Origin: JAGXFP01 sp039714535
GTDB lineage: Bacteria; Desulfobacterota; Desulfobulbia; Desulfobulbales; JAGXFP01
NCBI GenBank assembly: GCA_039714535.1
Contig: JBDLJC010000050.1
Location: 1 to 25,523, forward strand
DNA: 25,523 bases
Direction of reading: 5' to 3'
A program made the position numbers and the translations under genes. Positions 1-7,052 of the stretch are shown piece by piece. The first letter of the stretch is position 1; each line of letters starts with the position of its first letter. The notes under the pieces are model-generated. The model saw nothing but the letters and a program-made list of their open reading frames with translations, made no database searches and was not told where the DNA came from.

Positions 1-3
1 CTC

Positions 4-46
4 CTTCTGGTTGTGAGTTGGTCGATCTTCTCAACATACCAGAAGT
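4..46. repeat. Imperfect inverted repeat at window edge
   Basis: CTTCTGG (4-10) is answered by CCAGAAG (40-46), and the inner parts (TTGTGAG against CTCAACA) pair imperfectly. This could be a fold at the end of a mobile or REP-like element that begins outside the window. No gene is recognisable in 1-210. Confidence 0.3.
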
Positions 47-118
47 CCTGTCATGTCCTGTTTTCAGCTTAGGTGGTGCACTTTGAACTTGAATCTACCA
101 TGAAAAACGGTGAAATCT

Positions 119-218
119 GGGGACACAATACAGATTTATAAAAGCAGAAGAGGTAGCCAAGAGGATTATAAGCCTTGGCAAAGTAGAGCAACCCAAGAAA
201 AAATAGTATGATGTCCCC
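119..218. repeat. Possible small REP/MITE-like element
   Basis: About 100 bp are bounded by imperfect inverted ends: GGGGACACAATAC at 119-131 and, on the other strand, GGGGACATCATACT reading inward from 218. It has no coding potential. It lies exactly where homology of the neighbouring hydrolase pseudogene stops, so an insertion that truncated that gene is a reasonable inference. I have no family name for it. Confidence 0.35.
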
Positions 219-245
219 ATATTTGGGATATTTGGGATATTTGGG
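219..245. repeat. Three perfect 9-bp tandem repeats
   Basis: The unit ATATTTGGG occurs three times without interruption (219-227, 228-236, 237-245). The repeats sit at the junction between the 100-bp element and the truncated hydrolase pseudogene. They may be slippage products at the breakpoint. Confidence 0.8.
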
Positions 246-572
246 CACCGTAGTCCATCAGGTAAAGGCTGTATTTTTTGACGCCAAGCGTCTCGATGAA
301 GCCTTCCATGATTTTGGCAAAGTTGTCGAAAGTGTAATCGAAATCTTCCGTAAGTGGTTGATCGCTGTTGCCAAATCCAGGATAGTCTGGCGCTAATATG
401 TGGTAAGCGCCAGACTATCCTGTCGTCAGATTGCGGTACATATGCGACTATGTGGGAAATCCATGAAGCAGTAAAAGAAGTCGGCACAGTTTTATTACCG
501 GCTTCACGGGAGAAGATATTTTTGACCATTGATTTGAACCGTTTTATAAGTGGTCGCGGATGATGCCGCCAT
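244..572 (-). pseudogene. Decayed, truncated alpha/beta-hydrolase gene
   Basis: Reading leftward from an ATG at 572-570, fragments of an alpha/beta-fold hydrolase (epoxide hydrolase/haloalkane dehalogenase type) appear in shifting frames. In order they are TTYKTVQINGQK, then IFSREAGNKTVPT, then the oxyanion-hole HGFP segment, then ILAPDYPGFGNSDQ, and finally TLGVKKYSLYLMDYGA. Between them are two frameshifts (near 515-525 and 470-482), an in-frame TAG at 448-450, and a scrambled patch at 406-421. Homology stops at about 244, just before the nucleophile region, so more than half of the usual ~290-residue protein is missing. The ATG follows directly on the TAA of the upstream isochorismatase-type gene (TAAATG), so the two were once a translationally coupled pair. 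It cannot encode a working enzyme. Confidence 0.8.
379..421. repeat. Perfect 16-bp inverted repeat, 11-nt loop
   Basis: AGGATAGTCTGGCGCT (379-394) and its exact reverse complement (406-421) flank an 11-nt spacer. The first arm encodes the normal hydrolase motif APDYPG on the minus strand. The second arm sits where the preceding loop of the protein should be encoded and makes no sense there. It therefore looks like a copied-back arm rather than a designed hairpin. Confidence 0.9.
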
Positions 573-1316
573 TTACTTCGCGATGGTCTTTACGGTTTCT
601 TCCGTGGTCCAAACGGCACTTGCGATAAATCGGAAGTTGACTAATGCTGCTTCATAACCGTTGCCCTCGGGCACAATTGCAGCAGCTGTGGCATCCTTTA
701 CTACGGCAACCTCAAATCCCTGTTCCACCAGTTCTCTCATGTGGGACTCGGTGCACAGATTGGCGGACATCCCTGCAAGAATAATCTTGTCAATCCCGCG
801 TTTTCTCAATTGTAGAACCAGGTCGTTGGTTTCCGGTCCGTAAACTTTATGCGGACTTACAACAATTGTTTTTCCATTATTAATATATGGTTTATAGCGG
901 TTGAGCCAGTCTGCGCCGGAGTCTTTGAACCCCTCAAGATCCAGGGGGTCTTTGCGGTCAAACATGTTGATTTTATGCATCAAGACTTCAAGCGCTCCTT
1001 CGAATTTCCAATTTTTATCCGTTGGATAATAGTAGTGGGGCGAGACAAACACCGGGATGTCTTTTTTCGCAGCTATTTTGAAGAGAGCCTCAATGTTTTC
1101 GACTGTATTGTTTTCTGTTACGCTCTTGCCGACAACGCCCCAGGTTGCCCCCTTCGGACTCAAGAAGTCGTTCTGTGGGTCCGTGACAACAATTGCGGTT
1201 CTTTCGTCTACTTGCATACCAGGGTTGGGAAGCGCTGCAGACGCTATTGACGTGAAGTTGATAATGATGAGACACCCAAAAAGAACTTTGATCAAAGCAG
1301 GCCTAAGTAATTTCAT
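573..1316 (-). CDS. Exported isochorismatase-family cysteine hydrolase
   Basis: The 247-residue protein begins with a Sec signal peptide (charged MKLLRPALIK, hydrophobic core to about residue 24, cleavage near ASA-ALP at 26-28). An isochorismatase/nicotinamidase-like domain follows. The family triad is visible: Asp46 in VVTDPQNDF, Lys157 in SPHKVYGPETNDL and nucleophile Cys188 in AGMSANLCTESHMR. Family members hydrolyse amides or vinyl ethers. The substrate cannot be read from sequence, and a periplasmic location is unusual for nicotinamidases. The start is supported by GGAGG at 1323-1327, six bases upstream. Its TAA abuts the ATG of the decayed alpha/beta hydrolase, so the original unit probably encoded two small-molecule hydrolases. 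The DNA is AT-richer than the core genes to the right, which suggests acquisition. Confidence 0.88.
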   Translation of the reverse strand: MKLLRPALIKVLFGCLIIINFTSIASAALPNPGMQVDERTAIVVTDPQNDFLSPKGATWGVVGKSVTENNTVENIEALFKIAAKKDIPVFVSPHYYYPTDKNWKFEGALEVLMHKINMFDRKDPLDLEGFKDSGADWLNRYKPYINNGKTIVVSPHKVYGPETNDLVLQLRKRGIDKIILAGMSANLCTESHMRELVEQGFEVAVVKDATAAAIVPEGNGYEAALVNFRFIASAVWTTEETVKTIAK

Positions 1317-1514
1317 TTTGATCCTCCATTATTTCATCATTTAAAATAGATTGTCAGTTAATTTGAATGTGCCTACTCTCTCACCTCCTTGTTTGATAAG
1401 CGGAAGGCTCTCCGTATCAGTGAATTAGACAGAATGGGCCGAAGTCTAGTAACCAGACCGTGCCAATGAATTTGCCGCTTAGCGCCGCCAACGTTCTCGC
1501 GGTTGATATTTTTG

Positions 1515-1943
1515 CTATGTGGTGATCCAGCCTTTGTTTGCGACATATTTTGTGTACCAAACTAAAAAAGCAGCAACTAATGGAGGCATAAGAATAATTC
1601 CTATAATCTCGCCGACCCCAAAGTTGATGCCAATACTAAGTGTGTGAACCGTTGTTATGACCACGCCTAGTAAAGAGAACACAAACAAATAGAAAGCAGC
1701 ATACTTTTTAAGCATAAGTAAAATGCAGCCAAGTGCGCCACCAAAAACTGCTATTGCAAAAGCTATAGTGGCCCATACAGGTCGCCCAGAAATAATTGCT
1801 TGCTCATTCTCTCGATATGAAGCAACCATATCTGGATTCATCTGCACGAAGAAATTTATACAGCCCATAATATTCCATATCAGCATGAAAATGGTTATAG
1901 CCCAGAAACTCCAGTGACTGCTAATCACTTGTTTACTGCTCAT
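1515..1943 (-). CDS. Four-helix inner-membrane protein, unknown function
   Basis: The protein is about 142 residues with four hydrophobic stretches. In order they begin at WAITIFMLIWNIMGC, ATIAFAIAVFGGALGC, FYLFVFSLLGVVITT and IIGIILMPPLVAAFL. A polar loop rich in Asn, Met and Glu lies between helices 1 and 2, and a short Lys-containing tail follows helix 4. I place the start at the ATG 1943-1941 (MSSKQVISS) because GGAG (1950-1953) stands six bases upstream of it. The in-frame ATG at 1955 lacks such a site. Small membrane proteins of this kind occur in many proteobacteria without assigned function, so I do not assign one. It has its own promoter-like region at 1972-2013. Confidence 0.75.
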   Translation of the reverse strand: MSSKQVISSHWSFWAITIFMLIWNIMGCINFFVQMNPDMVASYRENEQAIISGRPVWATIAFAIAVFGGALGCILLMLKKYAAFYLFVFSLLGVVITTVHTLSIGINFGVGEIIGIILMPPLVAAFLVWYTKYVANKGWITT

Positions 1944-1971
1944 CGAATGCTCCATTTATTCTTTGCACATA

Positions 1972-1989
1972 ATGATGATCGATTATCAT
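1972..1989. promoter_or_regulatory. 18-bp near-perfect palindrome, operator-like
   Basis: The sequence at 1972-1989 (ATGATGATCGATTATCAT) pairs with itself at eight of nine positions, centred on ATCGAT; only G1977/T1984 fails. It overlaps the -10 element of the promoter read leftward and lies about 29 bp upstream of the membrane-protein start. That is a typical place for a repressor site. The binding protein is unknown. Confidence 0.5.
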
Positions 1990-2013
1990 AAACTGTTGCA
2001 GACCAAGAGCCAA
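1985..2013 (-). promoter_or_regulatory. Sigma-70-type promoter for the membrane protein gene
   Basis: On the minus strand, TTGGCT (2013-2008) is followed after exactly 17 bases by TATGAT (1990-1985). These match the consensus at four of six and five of six positions. Transcription would start near 1978 and give a leader of about 35 bases before the ATG at 1943. The palindrome 1972-1989 covers the -10 and the start point. Confidence 0.5.
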
Positions 2014-2043
2014 AAAAGGTCACGGCTATTCCGCATTCCACTA

Positions 2044-2505
2044 CTATTGTTCCTCAATAGCCCCTGGATTGCCTGCCCCGTTATCCAGGTATTTCTTCAG
2101 GCTGTTGACAAAGAAATGATCCCAGCCCATTTTACAGATTTCATAACAATCCAGAGAGGGAACAAGACCTTCATGAACGAACGATATTTTGGTGTTATCT
2201 CCTTGTTGTTGAATATTCCATTTAAGTTTTGTTCCTTCCCATTCTTTGCGTATTGTAGGAGGTAATCCTTCGTGGACATGATGTGCTTCTATGCATGCCA
2301 ACTCAACACTTATATTGGTCATTAATTTTGTAGCACGCATCGTCCAGTATGTTTGGTCAAACCTGAATGTGACCATGTCACCTATGGCAGTCACCGAACC
2401 ACTACTATCAGTCCACCACTTATTAAACTCAGAGGTTAATGCCCGATATGCAGCATTCGGTGTATTAGAAACGATTATCTCCCGAGTATAACTATCAGCG
2501 ACCAT
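2044..2505 (-). CDS. SRPBCC (START/AHSA1-like) domain protein
   Basis: The 153-residue soluble protein shows the START/Bet v1-like pattern of the AHSA1 branch. It has an N-terminal strand with TREIIVSNTPNAAYRALT, then FNKWW, a central strand pair around DMVTFRFDQTYWTMRATKL, EWEGTKLKWNIQQQGDNTKISFVHEGL, and a C-terminal helix with CKMGWDHFFVNSLKKYL. This fold binds hydrophobic ligands or partner proteins. Members of this branch have no general enzymatic role, and the ligand cannot be predicted here. There is no signal peptide, so it is cytoplasmic. AAGGAGA five bases before the ATG fixes the start. It reads in the same direction as the membrane protein at 1515-1943, which nevertheless has its own promoter. 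Confidence 0.85.
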   Translation of the reverse strand: MVADSYTREIIVSNTPNAAYRALTSEFNKWWTDSSGSVTAIGDMVTFRFDQTYWTMRATKLMTNISVELACIEAHHVHEGLPPTIRKEWEGTKLKWNIQQQGDNTKISFVHEGLVPSLDCYEICKMGWDHFFVNSLKKYLDNGAGNPGAIEEQ

Positions 2506-2536
2506 TTGGTCTCCTTTTTCACATAAATAGTGATAG

Positions 2537-2716
2537 GCAGATTCTGTAGGTAAGGCTCTTAAAGATTTGGGTCTGGGGTGGCATTGCTACTTCCGGTCGT
2601 CTGCCGCCAGAATTTTTTCCACCTTGCCCTCTTTGCGGCCTGGACCAACTTCACCACCTCCGATGATCGATTGCCAGCCATAAAACTGCGCCACGCTTCT
2701 TGCACTCCTGCACTCT
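2537..2716 (-). pseudogene. Decayed 3' fragment of a second fmdE-like gene
   Basis: This stretch is recognisably homologous at DNA level to the 3' half of the intact fmdE-type gene (about 11885-12075). The minus strand still reads VQEAWRSFMAGNRSSEVVKLVQAAKRA, against VQEAWGSFMAGDRSTKVVKLVQTAKK in the intact gene. It then shifts frame. The pieces KILAADDR and GCATTGCTACTTCCGGTC are preserved, but 25 bases present in the intact copy are missing exactly between two CCGGTC repeats, which is a slippage-type deletion. The 5' half, with the HGHxCPG motif, is absent. The fragment begins a few bases downstream of the TPR gene's stop (2725). It is a gene relic and not functional. Confidence 0.82.
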
Positions 2717-2724
2717 CACATAAA

Positions 2725-4422
2725 TCACAGCACCGGACGGTCAAGCTCCAAATCGGCGCGGGCCCAGGCACGGCGGAAGCGTTTCTCTGCATCGGCGGCC
2801 AAGGCGGTTGCCCCCTTGATTTTCAGGCACTGGGTCAGACCGTAGAGAGACCAGGGATTTTCAGCGTTCTTCAACAGGTCTTTACGGAAGACGGCCTCTG
2901 CCTCTTCGATTCGGTCGAGATCGAGCAACAGCGCCCCCAATGATTGGCGAACCGGATAGTACCAAGTTGGAGGCTCATCGAAGAGGAGTTTCTCTTCCAG
3001 AGCAACCCCACGCTTGAAGTGAGTGAGTGCCGCGTCGGTCTTTCCATGGGCGGCAGAGATCTCCCCGGTTAGGACTTCCACTGCGATGCTCAAGATGGCC
3101 GAAGCACTGTTCAGGTCCCAAACCTTCACCTCTGCCACAGCAGGGTCGGCCGCCAGGACTTTAAGCTTCGTGAACTCCTTTTCTGCTCTGGCGACATCCC
3201 CTTTGCGGACATAGGAAAATCCGCGGGCATAGTGCCACATGCCGAAAGGGTACTTGAGGTCCTCTGCCGGGGCCTTTTCGGCGAGAATCTCGTCCCATCT
3301 GCCGAAGCGCACCAAGGCGTAATAAGGTGCCAGGAAGTACAGTTGCAGGGCGCCCATTCCGGGTTGGCGCATCTCCTTCTGGTCTATCCCCGCAGCCAAG
3401 GTCCGCGCCGCGGCGACGGCTTCCTGGGAGCGGCCCTCCATCATATAGCTGGCCAGCAGAAAGTGAATATTGTGGGGCATATAGGCTGCCTGGTAAAGGC
3501 CGCTGCCGGCGAAGGAGGCACGCAGTATCTTGTCCACCCCAATTGCCTCTTCGTTAATGGTGCTGCAGTCGTGGTAGAGTCCGGCGGCATAATAGGCATG
3601 TCCCGCCATGTGCACCAGGTGTCCCGAGGCCGGTGCCAGATTGCGGATGAGGTCAGCGCTTTTAACCGTGTCTTCCGGCCTGGGGGAATTTTCCAGAAGG
3701 TGGATGTAAAGGTGGTGGCCATGGGGATGGCCGGGATGATTTTTCGTAACTTTCGTCAGGATCGTCTCGATCTCCGGTTCCCATGGCTGCGGGTTGCCGT
3801 CATCGGCCCAGTAGTTCCAGGGATGAAGGTCCATAAGGGATTCGGCGTAGAAAACAGCGACGTTCGGGTCATCGGGGTAGCGCTGGTAAACCTCTCTCAT
3901 CGCCTCGCTGAAGGCCTTATCAAGTGAGGAGCGGTCGGGCATCGGCTCGGGGGCATAACGGACCGCCAGGGCTTCAATCAGGGCCCGTTCCTTGGCAGTT
4001 ACTTTCCCGGCGAGCGCCAACGCTTTCTGGGCCATGGCATAGGCCCGAGGCACATTCGCGTCGTTCATTGGGGCATTGATGTTCGGGCCCAGGACGAAGG
4101 CAACTCCCCAGTAAGCCATAGCACACTCTGCATCGTGCCTGGCGGCCTCCATGAAGGAGATCTCGGCATCGGCATGGTCAAAGCCGTAGGTGAGCACCAG
4201 CGCCTGGTTGAAATAGGCCTGAGCTTTCTTATTGTTGGTTGTGATGGGGAAATCCAGGGCGAAGAGCCCTTCGAGCAGAGGAACTTCCGTGGAAGTATCG
4301 GAAGATGCTGCATGTTTACCTCTCGCCCAGGTCGTTTGTGAGGATGTTGTCGCCAAAAAAACAACGATAAAAAGGGCGAAAATATTTCGAACGACCGGGC
4401 TTCTCAATATCGATTGTTTCAT
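2725..4422 (-). CDS. Exported TPR protein with His-rich motifs, unknown function
   Basis: This 565-residue protein has an N-terminal Sec signal (hydrophobic VRNIFALFIVVFLATTSS, residues 11-28, then TTWA). It continues as an all-helical TPR-like fold with GFDHADAEISFMEAARHDAECAMAYWG near residues 80-106. Two His-rich signatures stand out: HPGHPHGHHLYIHLLE (229-244) and GHLVHMAGHAYYAAGLY (267-283). Both recur in the next gene upstream. Clustered histidines hint at metal binding, which is inference. I prefer the ATG at 4422: GGAG (4431-4434) is eight bases upstream, whereas the ATG at 4440 would add six residues before the signal. It follows the paralogue 4495-6111 by 72 bp, so co-transcription is likely. 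It could be a cell-envelope scaffold; no enzyme motif is visible. Confidence 0.82.
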   Translation of the reverse strand: MKQSILRSPVVRNIFALFIVVFLATTSSQTTWARGKHAASSDTSTEVPLLEGLFALDFPITTNNKKAQAYFNQALVLTYGFDHADAEISFMEAARHDAECAMAYWGVAFVLGPNINAPMNDANVPRAYAMAQKALALAGKVTAKERALIEALAVRYAPEPMPDRSSLDKAFSEAMREVYQRYPDDPNVAVFYAESLMDLHPWNYWADDGNPQPWEPEIETILTKVTKNHPGHPHGHHLYIHLLENSPRPEDTVKSADLIRNLAPASGHLVHMAGHAYYAAGLYHDCSTINEEAIGVDKILRASFAGSGLYQAAYMPHNIHFLLASYMMEGRSQEAVAAARTLAAGIDQKEMRQPGMGALQLYFLAPYYALVRFGRWDEILAEKAPAEDLKYPFGMWHYARGFSYVRKGDVARAEKEFTKLKVLAADPAVAEVKVWDLNSASAILSIAVEVLTGEISAAHGKTDAALTHFKRGVALEEKLLFDEPPTWYYPVRQSLGALLLDLDRIEEAEAVFRKDLLKNAENPWSLYGLTQCLKIKGATALAADAEKRFRRAWARADLELDRPVL

Positions 4423-4494
4423 GATGTCTGCTCCTGGCAATGGTGGTTGCCTGCTGGGCCACAGTGGTATGTCGGGAGATAAGGCGATTGCTGG

Positions 4495-6111
4495 CTAGTT
4501 TTTGTCTAGAAATGCTTTCGCCTGTCGTAACCGCGCGTTCTCTTTATCGGCGTCGGCTGTCATCTTGATGAGCATCTCATAATAGAATTTCGCTTTACTC
4601 ATGTTTCCTCCCAACTCAGCGGCATGACCGGCTCCATACAGGCTGTTGAAGCGATTGGGATTGCGCTCCAGAGATATCTCGTATTCCGACAGGGCATCCT
4701 TGTAATGGTCCATCTCAAGGAGCATGTCAGCGAACATCTCGCGAACGGGCAAGACTTCTGCCGGGGTGACAGGATGTTTCTCGGTTGAGGCCTCCAATCC
4801 GGCAGCACTACGCATCATCTCCAGGCCTTCTTTTTGTTTGCCTTCTTCGTACGTCAGCCATGCCTGTGCAGACAAGCGCTGAATCTCGATCTGTTTCGCC
4901 CAGTAGGCGGAGGTCTTCGCTGTTTCCTCACGAAGGGTAGCCAGCTTGTCAAGCGACTGCTTGGCAGCTTTGCTGTCCCCGCTGCGGGCGGCTCCGAGTG
5001 CCCGGGCAAAATGGGTGACCGCTTCCATCGCCAGAAACTTGTCCCACGGATAAGTCCCCGGTGTCTGAGGTTTGAGCATGGCGGCCTTCTTCCATTGATG
5101 CCGCTCCAATGCGATACGCGCCGGTACCGCAGCAAAGGGATAGGCACTCGCTACATGGGGCTGGAAAGGGCCCTGGAGATTTTCAAGAACATCCAGGACC
5201 TCCTTTGCTTTTACATCCTGGGCTCTTTGCAGATAAGCGTATGCCAGATAGTCCAAGGCGTGGAGGTAGTGCAGGGAGATCTGATCGCCTGCCGGATGTT
5301 GCAGGGCAGCGGCAGCAGATCGCGAATTCATATCAATCGATTCTTTCCAGAGACCGAGTCGTGTGTAAATGTGGGTCGGCATGTGCAGTGCGTGAGGGAT
5401 AGCGGGGGCTATCTTTCCATAACTATGGGCCACTTCCAGAGCATCTTTAGCCAGAAGTGGCGAGTCGTATGCATGGATAATATAATGATGGGCTCCCGGA
5501 TGGTCAGGGATCTTAGCTAAAACCTTCTCAACGATCGCTCCTGCCTCTTTCTGTTTGACAAAGGTCTTGTCATTGGGGTCTGCGGTCCCCAGGTATGCTA
5601 GCGCATAGAAAGCAGCAGCTTCCAGATCGTCGGGGAACTGCCGGTAAACCTTTTCCCATCCCTTGGAAAAGCTGGCCAGGTTGGACTTTTCATTACGATT
5701 CCAGCCTTTTGAGTAATAAGCCTCGGTGGCTGTGATGTAGGCACTTTCTCGTGTGCCCTTTTGCGAACTGGCTCTAGCCTTCTCCAGCAGCGACTGTCCC
5801 TTCTTAAAATCCGCTTCGCTCGGAGGGTCAGACCAAAGCGGGTGAATGTAACTCATGGCCTGGCCCCAATAGCCCATCGCGCATTCCGGATCTAATTCTG
5901 TGGATGTGATAAAAGCAGCTCTGGCGCCTACATAGGTCATATGATGGAGCAATGCATCGCCTCGCTCGACATAGTGGTTGGCTTCTTCGCTGCAGGACAG
6001 GGGAATCCGCACTGTGCCCAGCTGATCTCCGTACATATCTTTCTGCTTCTCTTTGGCAGGAGAACACGCGGTGAGTACCAAAAGCAGAGTGAATACTAAT
6101 AAACGTTTCAT
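4495..6111 (-). CDS. TPR lipoprotein, paralogue of the downstream gene
   Basis: This is a 538-residue lipoprotein: MKRLLVFTLLLVLTAC gives a type II signal with lipobox LTAC and lipidated Cys16. The mature part is helical TPR-like, with ECAMGYWGQAMS (76-87), HPGAHHYIIHAYDSP (204-218) and PHALHMPTHIYTRLGLW (239-255). A canonical TPR pair lies near the C-terminus (YKDALSEYEISLERNP through the following AELGGNMSKAKFYYEML). The first three signatures match the gene at 2725-4422 in order and spacing, so the pair arose by ancient duplication and diverged strongly. Ser17 after the lipid cysteine is compatible with outer-membrane sorting. The start is supported by GGAGA shortly before the ATG. No catalytic motif is evident. 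One member lipid-anchored and one soluble suggests a periplasmic complex, which is inference. Confidence 0.84.
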   Translation of the reverse strand: MKRLLVFTLLLVLTACSPAKEKQKDMYGDQLGTVRIPLSCSEEANHYVERGDALLHHMTYVGARAAFITSTELDPECAMGYWGQAMSYIHPLWSDPPSEADFKKGQSLLEKARASSQKGTRESAYITATEAYYSKGWNRNEKSNLASFSKGWEKVYRQFPDDLEAAAFYALAYLGTADPNDKTFVKQKEAGAIVEKVLAKIPDHPGAHHYIIHAYDSPLLAKDALEVAHSYGKIAPAIPHALHMPTHIYTRLGLWKESIDMNSRSAAAALQHPAGDQISLHYLHALDYLAYAYLQRAQDVKAKEVLDVLENLQGPFQPHVASAYPFAAVPARIALERHQWKKAAMLKPQTPGTYPWDKFLAMEAVTHFARALGAARSGDSKAAKQSLDKLATLREETAKTSAYWAKQIEIQRLSAQAWLTYEEGKQKEGLEMMRSAAGLEASTEKHPVTPAEVLPVREMFADMLLEMDHYKDALSEYEISLERNPNRFNSLYGAGHAAELGGNMSKAKFYYEMLIKMTADADKENARLRQAKAFLDKN

Positions 6112-6503
6112 GATGTCTCCTTCATTTTATATGCGACTGCCTGTTTGATGTCGGGACGGATTGATGTGGTAGTGTGCCAAGTGCTTTCGGTAGGTAATGG
6201 CGAAGTAATAAAAACATTTTTTCGTGATCATTCCTCTGAAGATTCGGTAAGGCATTTAAGACATCTAATGCCCGATAGAACCAGCTTCTCACAAACTAAT
6301 CACAAAAATAAAGTTTTTTCGGTAGTGTTGTTTTTGTCAGATAAAGGGCACCTGTGAAGGGGGAGTCTATCTCTTGACAAGGGCCTTTTAGTGGGTGACC
6401 CCCTTGTAGGTATTCTCCGGTTTTAGAGAGGTGTGCTCATGCTGGGGTTGAGAGAACGGTAAACAAGGAAAGCTCTTTGTGAAAAGAGGCGATGGCCAGG
6501 GTT
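6112..6503. other. 392-bp intergenic stretch, no gene seen
   Basis: The stretch lies upstream of the TPR lipoprotein and downstream of the 182-residue tail-anchored protein, both on the minus strand. Its left half is AT-rich and should hold the promoter of the TPR pair. A TATAAA stands about 19 bases before the ATG, but I find no convincing -35 partner. Around 6377-6407 ACAAGGG pairs with CCCTTGT across 17 bases. It has no T-run on either strand, so I do not call it a terminator. Confidence 0.5.
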
Positions 6504-7052
6504 TTAGCAAAACCAGATAAAAAGGATTATGGCGCCGACGGCAAGGCCAAGAATGATGCCGATGAGTCCGGCGGCTCGCTCGTTCTTCGGATCTCGGGGG
6601 CGGGTTTGAGAGGTACGGCCTTTTACAGGAGACACCGGTCGGGCAAGGGTGGCGCCAATATCATTACGCAGCCAGTCGGCAAGCTCATCCCGGATGATCA
6701 GCGTCTGCCGCCCGGCTTCTTCCCAGTTGATACTTTTGCTGACAAGCTTTTCAAGGTCAGGCAGCAGCTTGTTGAGAGCCTGCCTGGTCTGGTCCACCTG
6801 CTCGTTGCTCAGGTCGTTGATTTCCACGCCGGCCAGGAGCAGCGTTTCCGCCCCTTCCCGTGCCGCGCCGTTGGGGAGGTGCTGTTGCACCTGATGGGTG
6901 ACGGCGATGAAGTTGTTGCCCTGGCCCTGGGTCGCTCGTTGGAAATAGGCCTCCACATCGGTTGACTGGAGAGCGGTGCCGGGCGGGATGATGAAGCGAT
7001 GGCCAAAAGGACCGCCCCTGGGGGTTTCGGCTAAAAGAAACGGGGCGCCCAT
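6504..7052 (-). CDS. C-tail-anchored membrane protein, unknown function
   Basis: The protein is about 182 residues. It has a polar N-terminal domain (FIIPPGTALQSTDVEAYFQRATQGQGNNF, then a helical stretch through LLPDLEKLVSKSINWEEAG), a basic linker (PVKGRTSQTRPRDPKNER) and a single C-terminal membrane segment, AGLIGIILGLAVGAIILFIWF, ending two residues later. That makes it a tail-anchored protein with its bulk probably in the cytoplasm. I choose the ATG at 7052: it overlaps the stop of the upstream GTPase gene as TGATG, and a GGGGAAG stands just before it. The ATG at 7064 has no ribosome site. Translational coupling says the two proteins are made together and probably form a complex. I do not recognise the family. 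Confidence 0.75.
   Translation of the reverse strand: MGAPFLLAETPRGGPFGHRFIIPPGTALQSTDVEAYFQRATQGQGNNFIAVTHQVQQHLPNGAAREGAETLLLAGVEINDLSNEQVDQTRQALNKLLPDLEKLVSKSINWEEAGRQTLIIRDELADWLRNDIGATLARPVSPVKGRTSQTRPRDPKNERAAGLIGIILGLAVGAIILFIWFC

Noticed and set aside
3232..3927. 231-codon plus-strand open frame
   Set aside because: Lies entirely antisense to the TPR gene 2725-4422, which has signal peptide, family motifs and a ribosome site.
4834..5520. 228-codon plus-strand open frame
   Set aside because: Antisense to the TPR lipoprotein gene with no recognisable domain.
6165..6190. Sigma-54 promoter upstream of the TPR lipoprotein
   Set aside because: A TGGCAC occurs on the minus strand, but the -12 TTGC half is missing at the required spacing.
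6377..6407. Terminator ACAAGGG/CCCTTGT
   Set aside because: Loop of 17 bases and no T-run on either strand.
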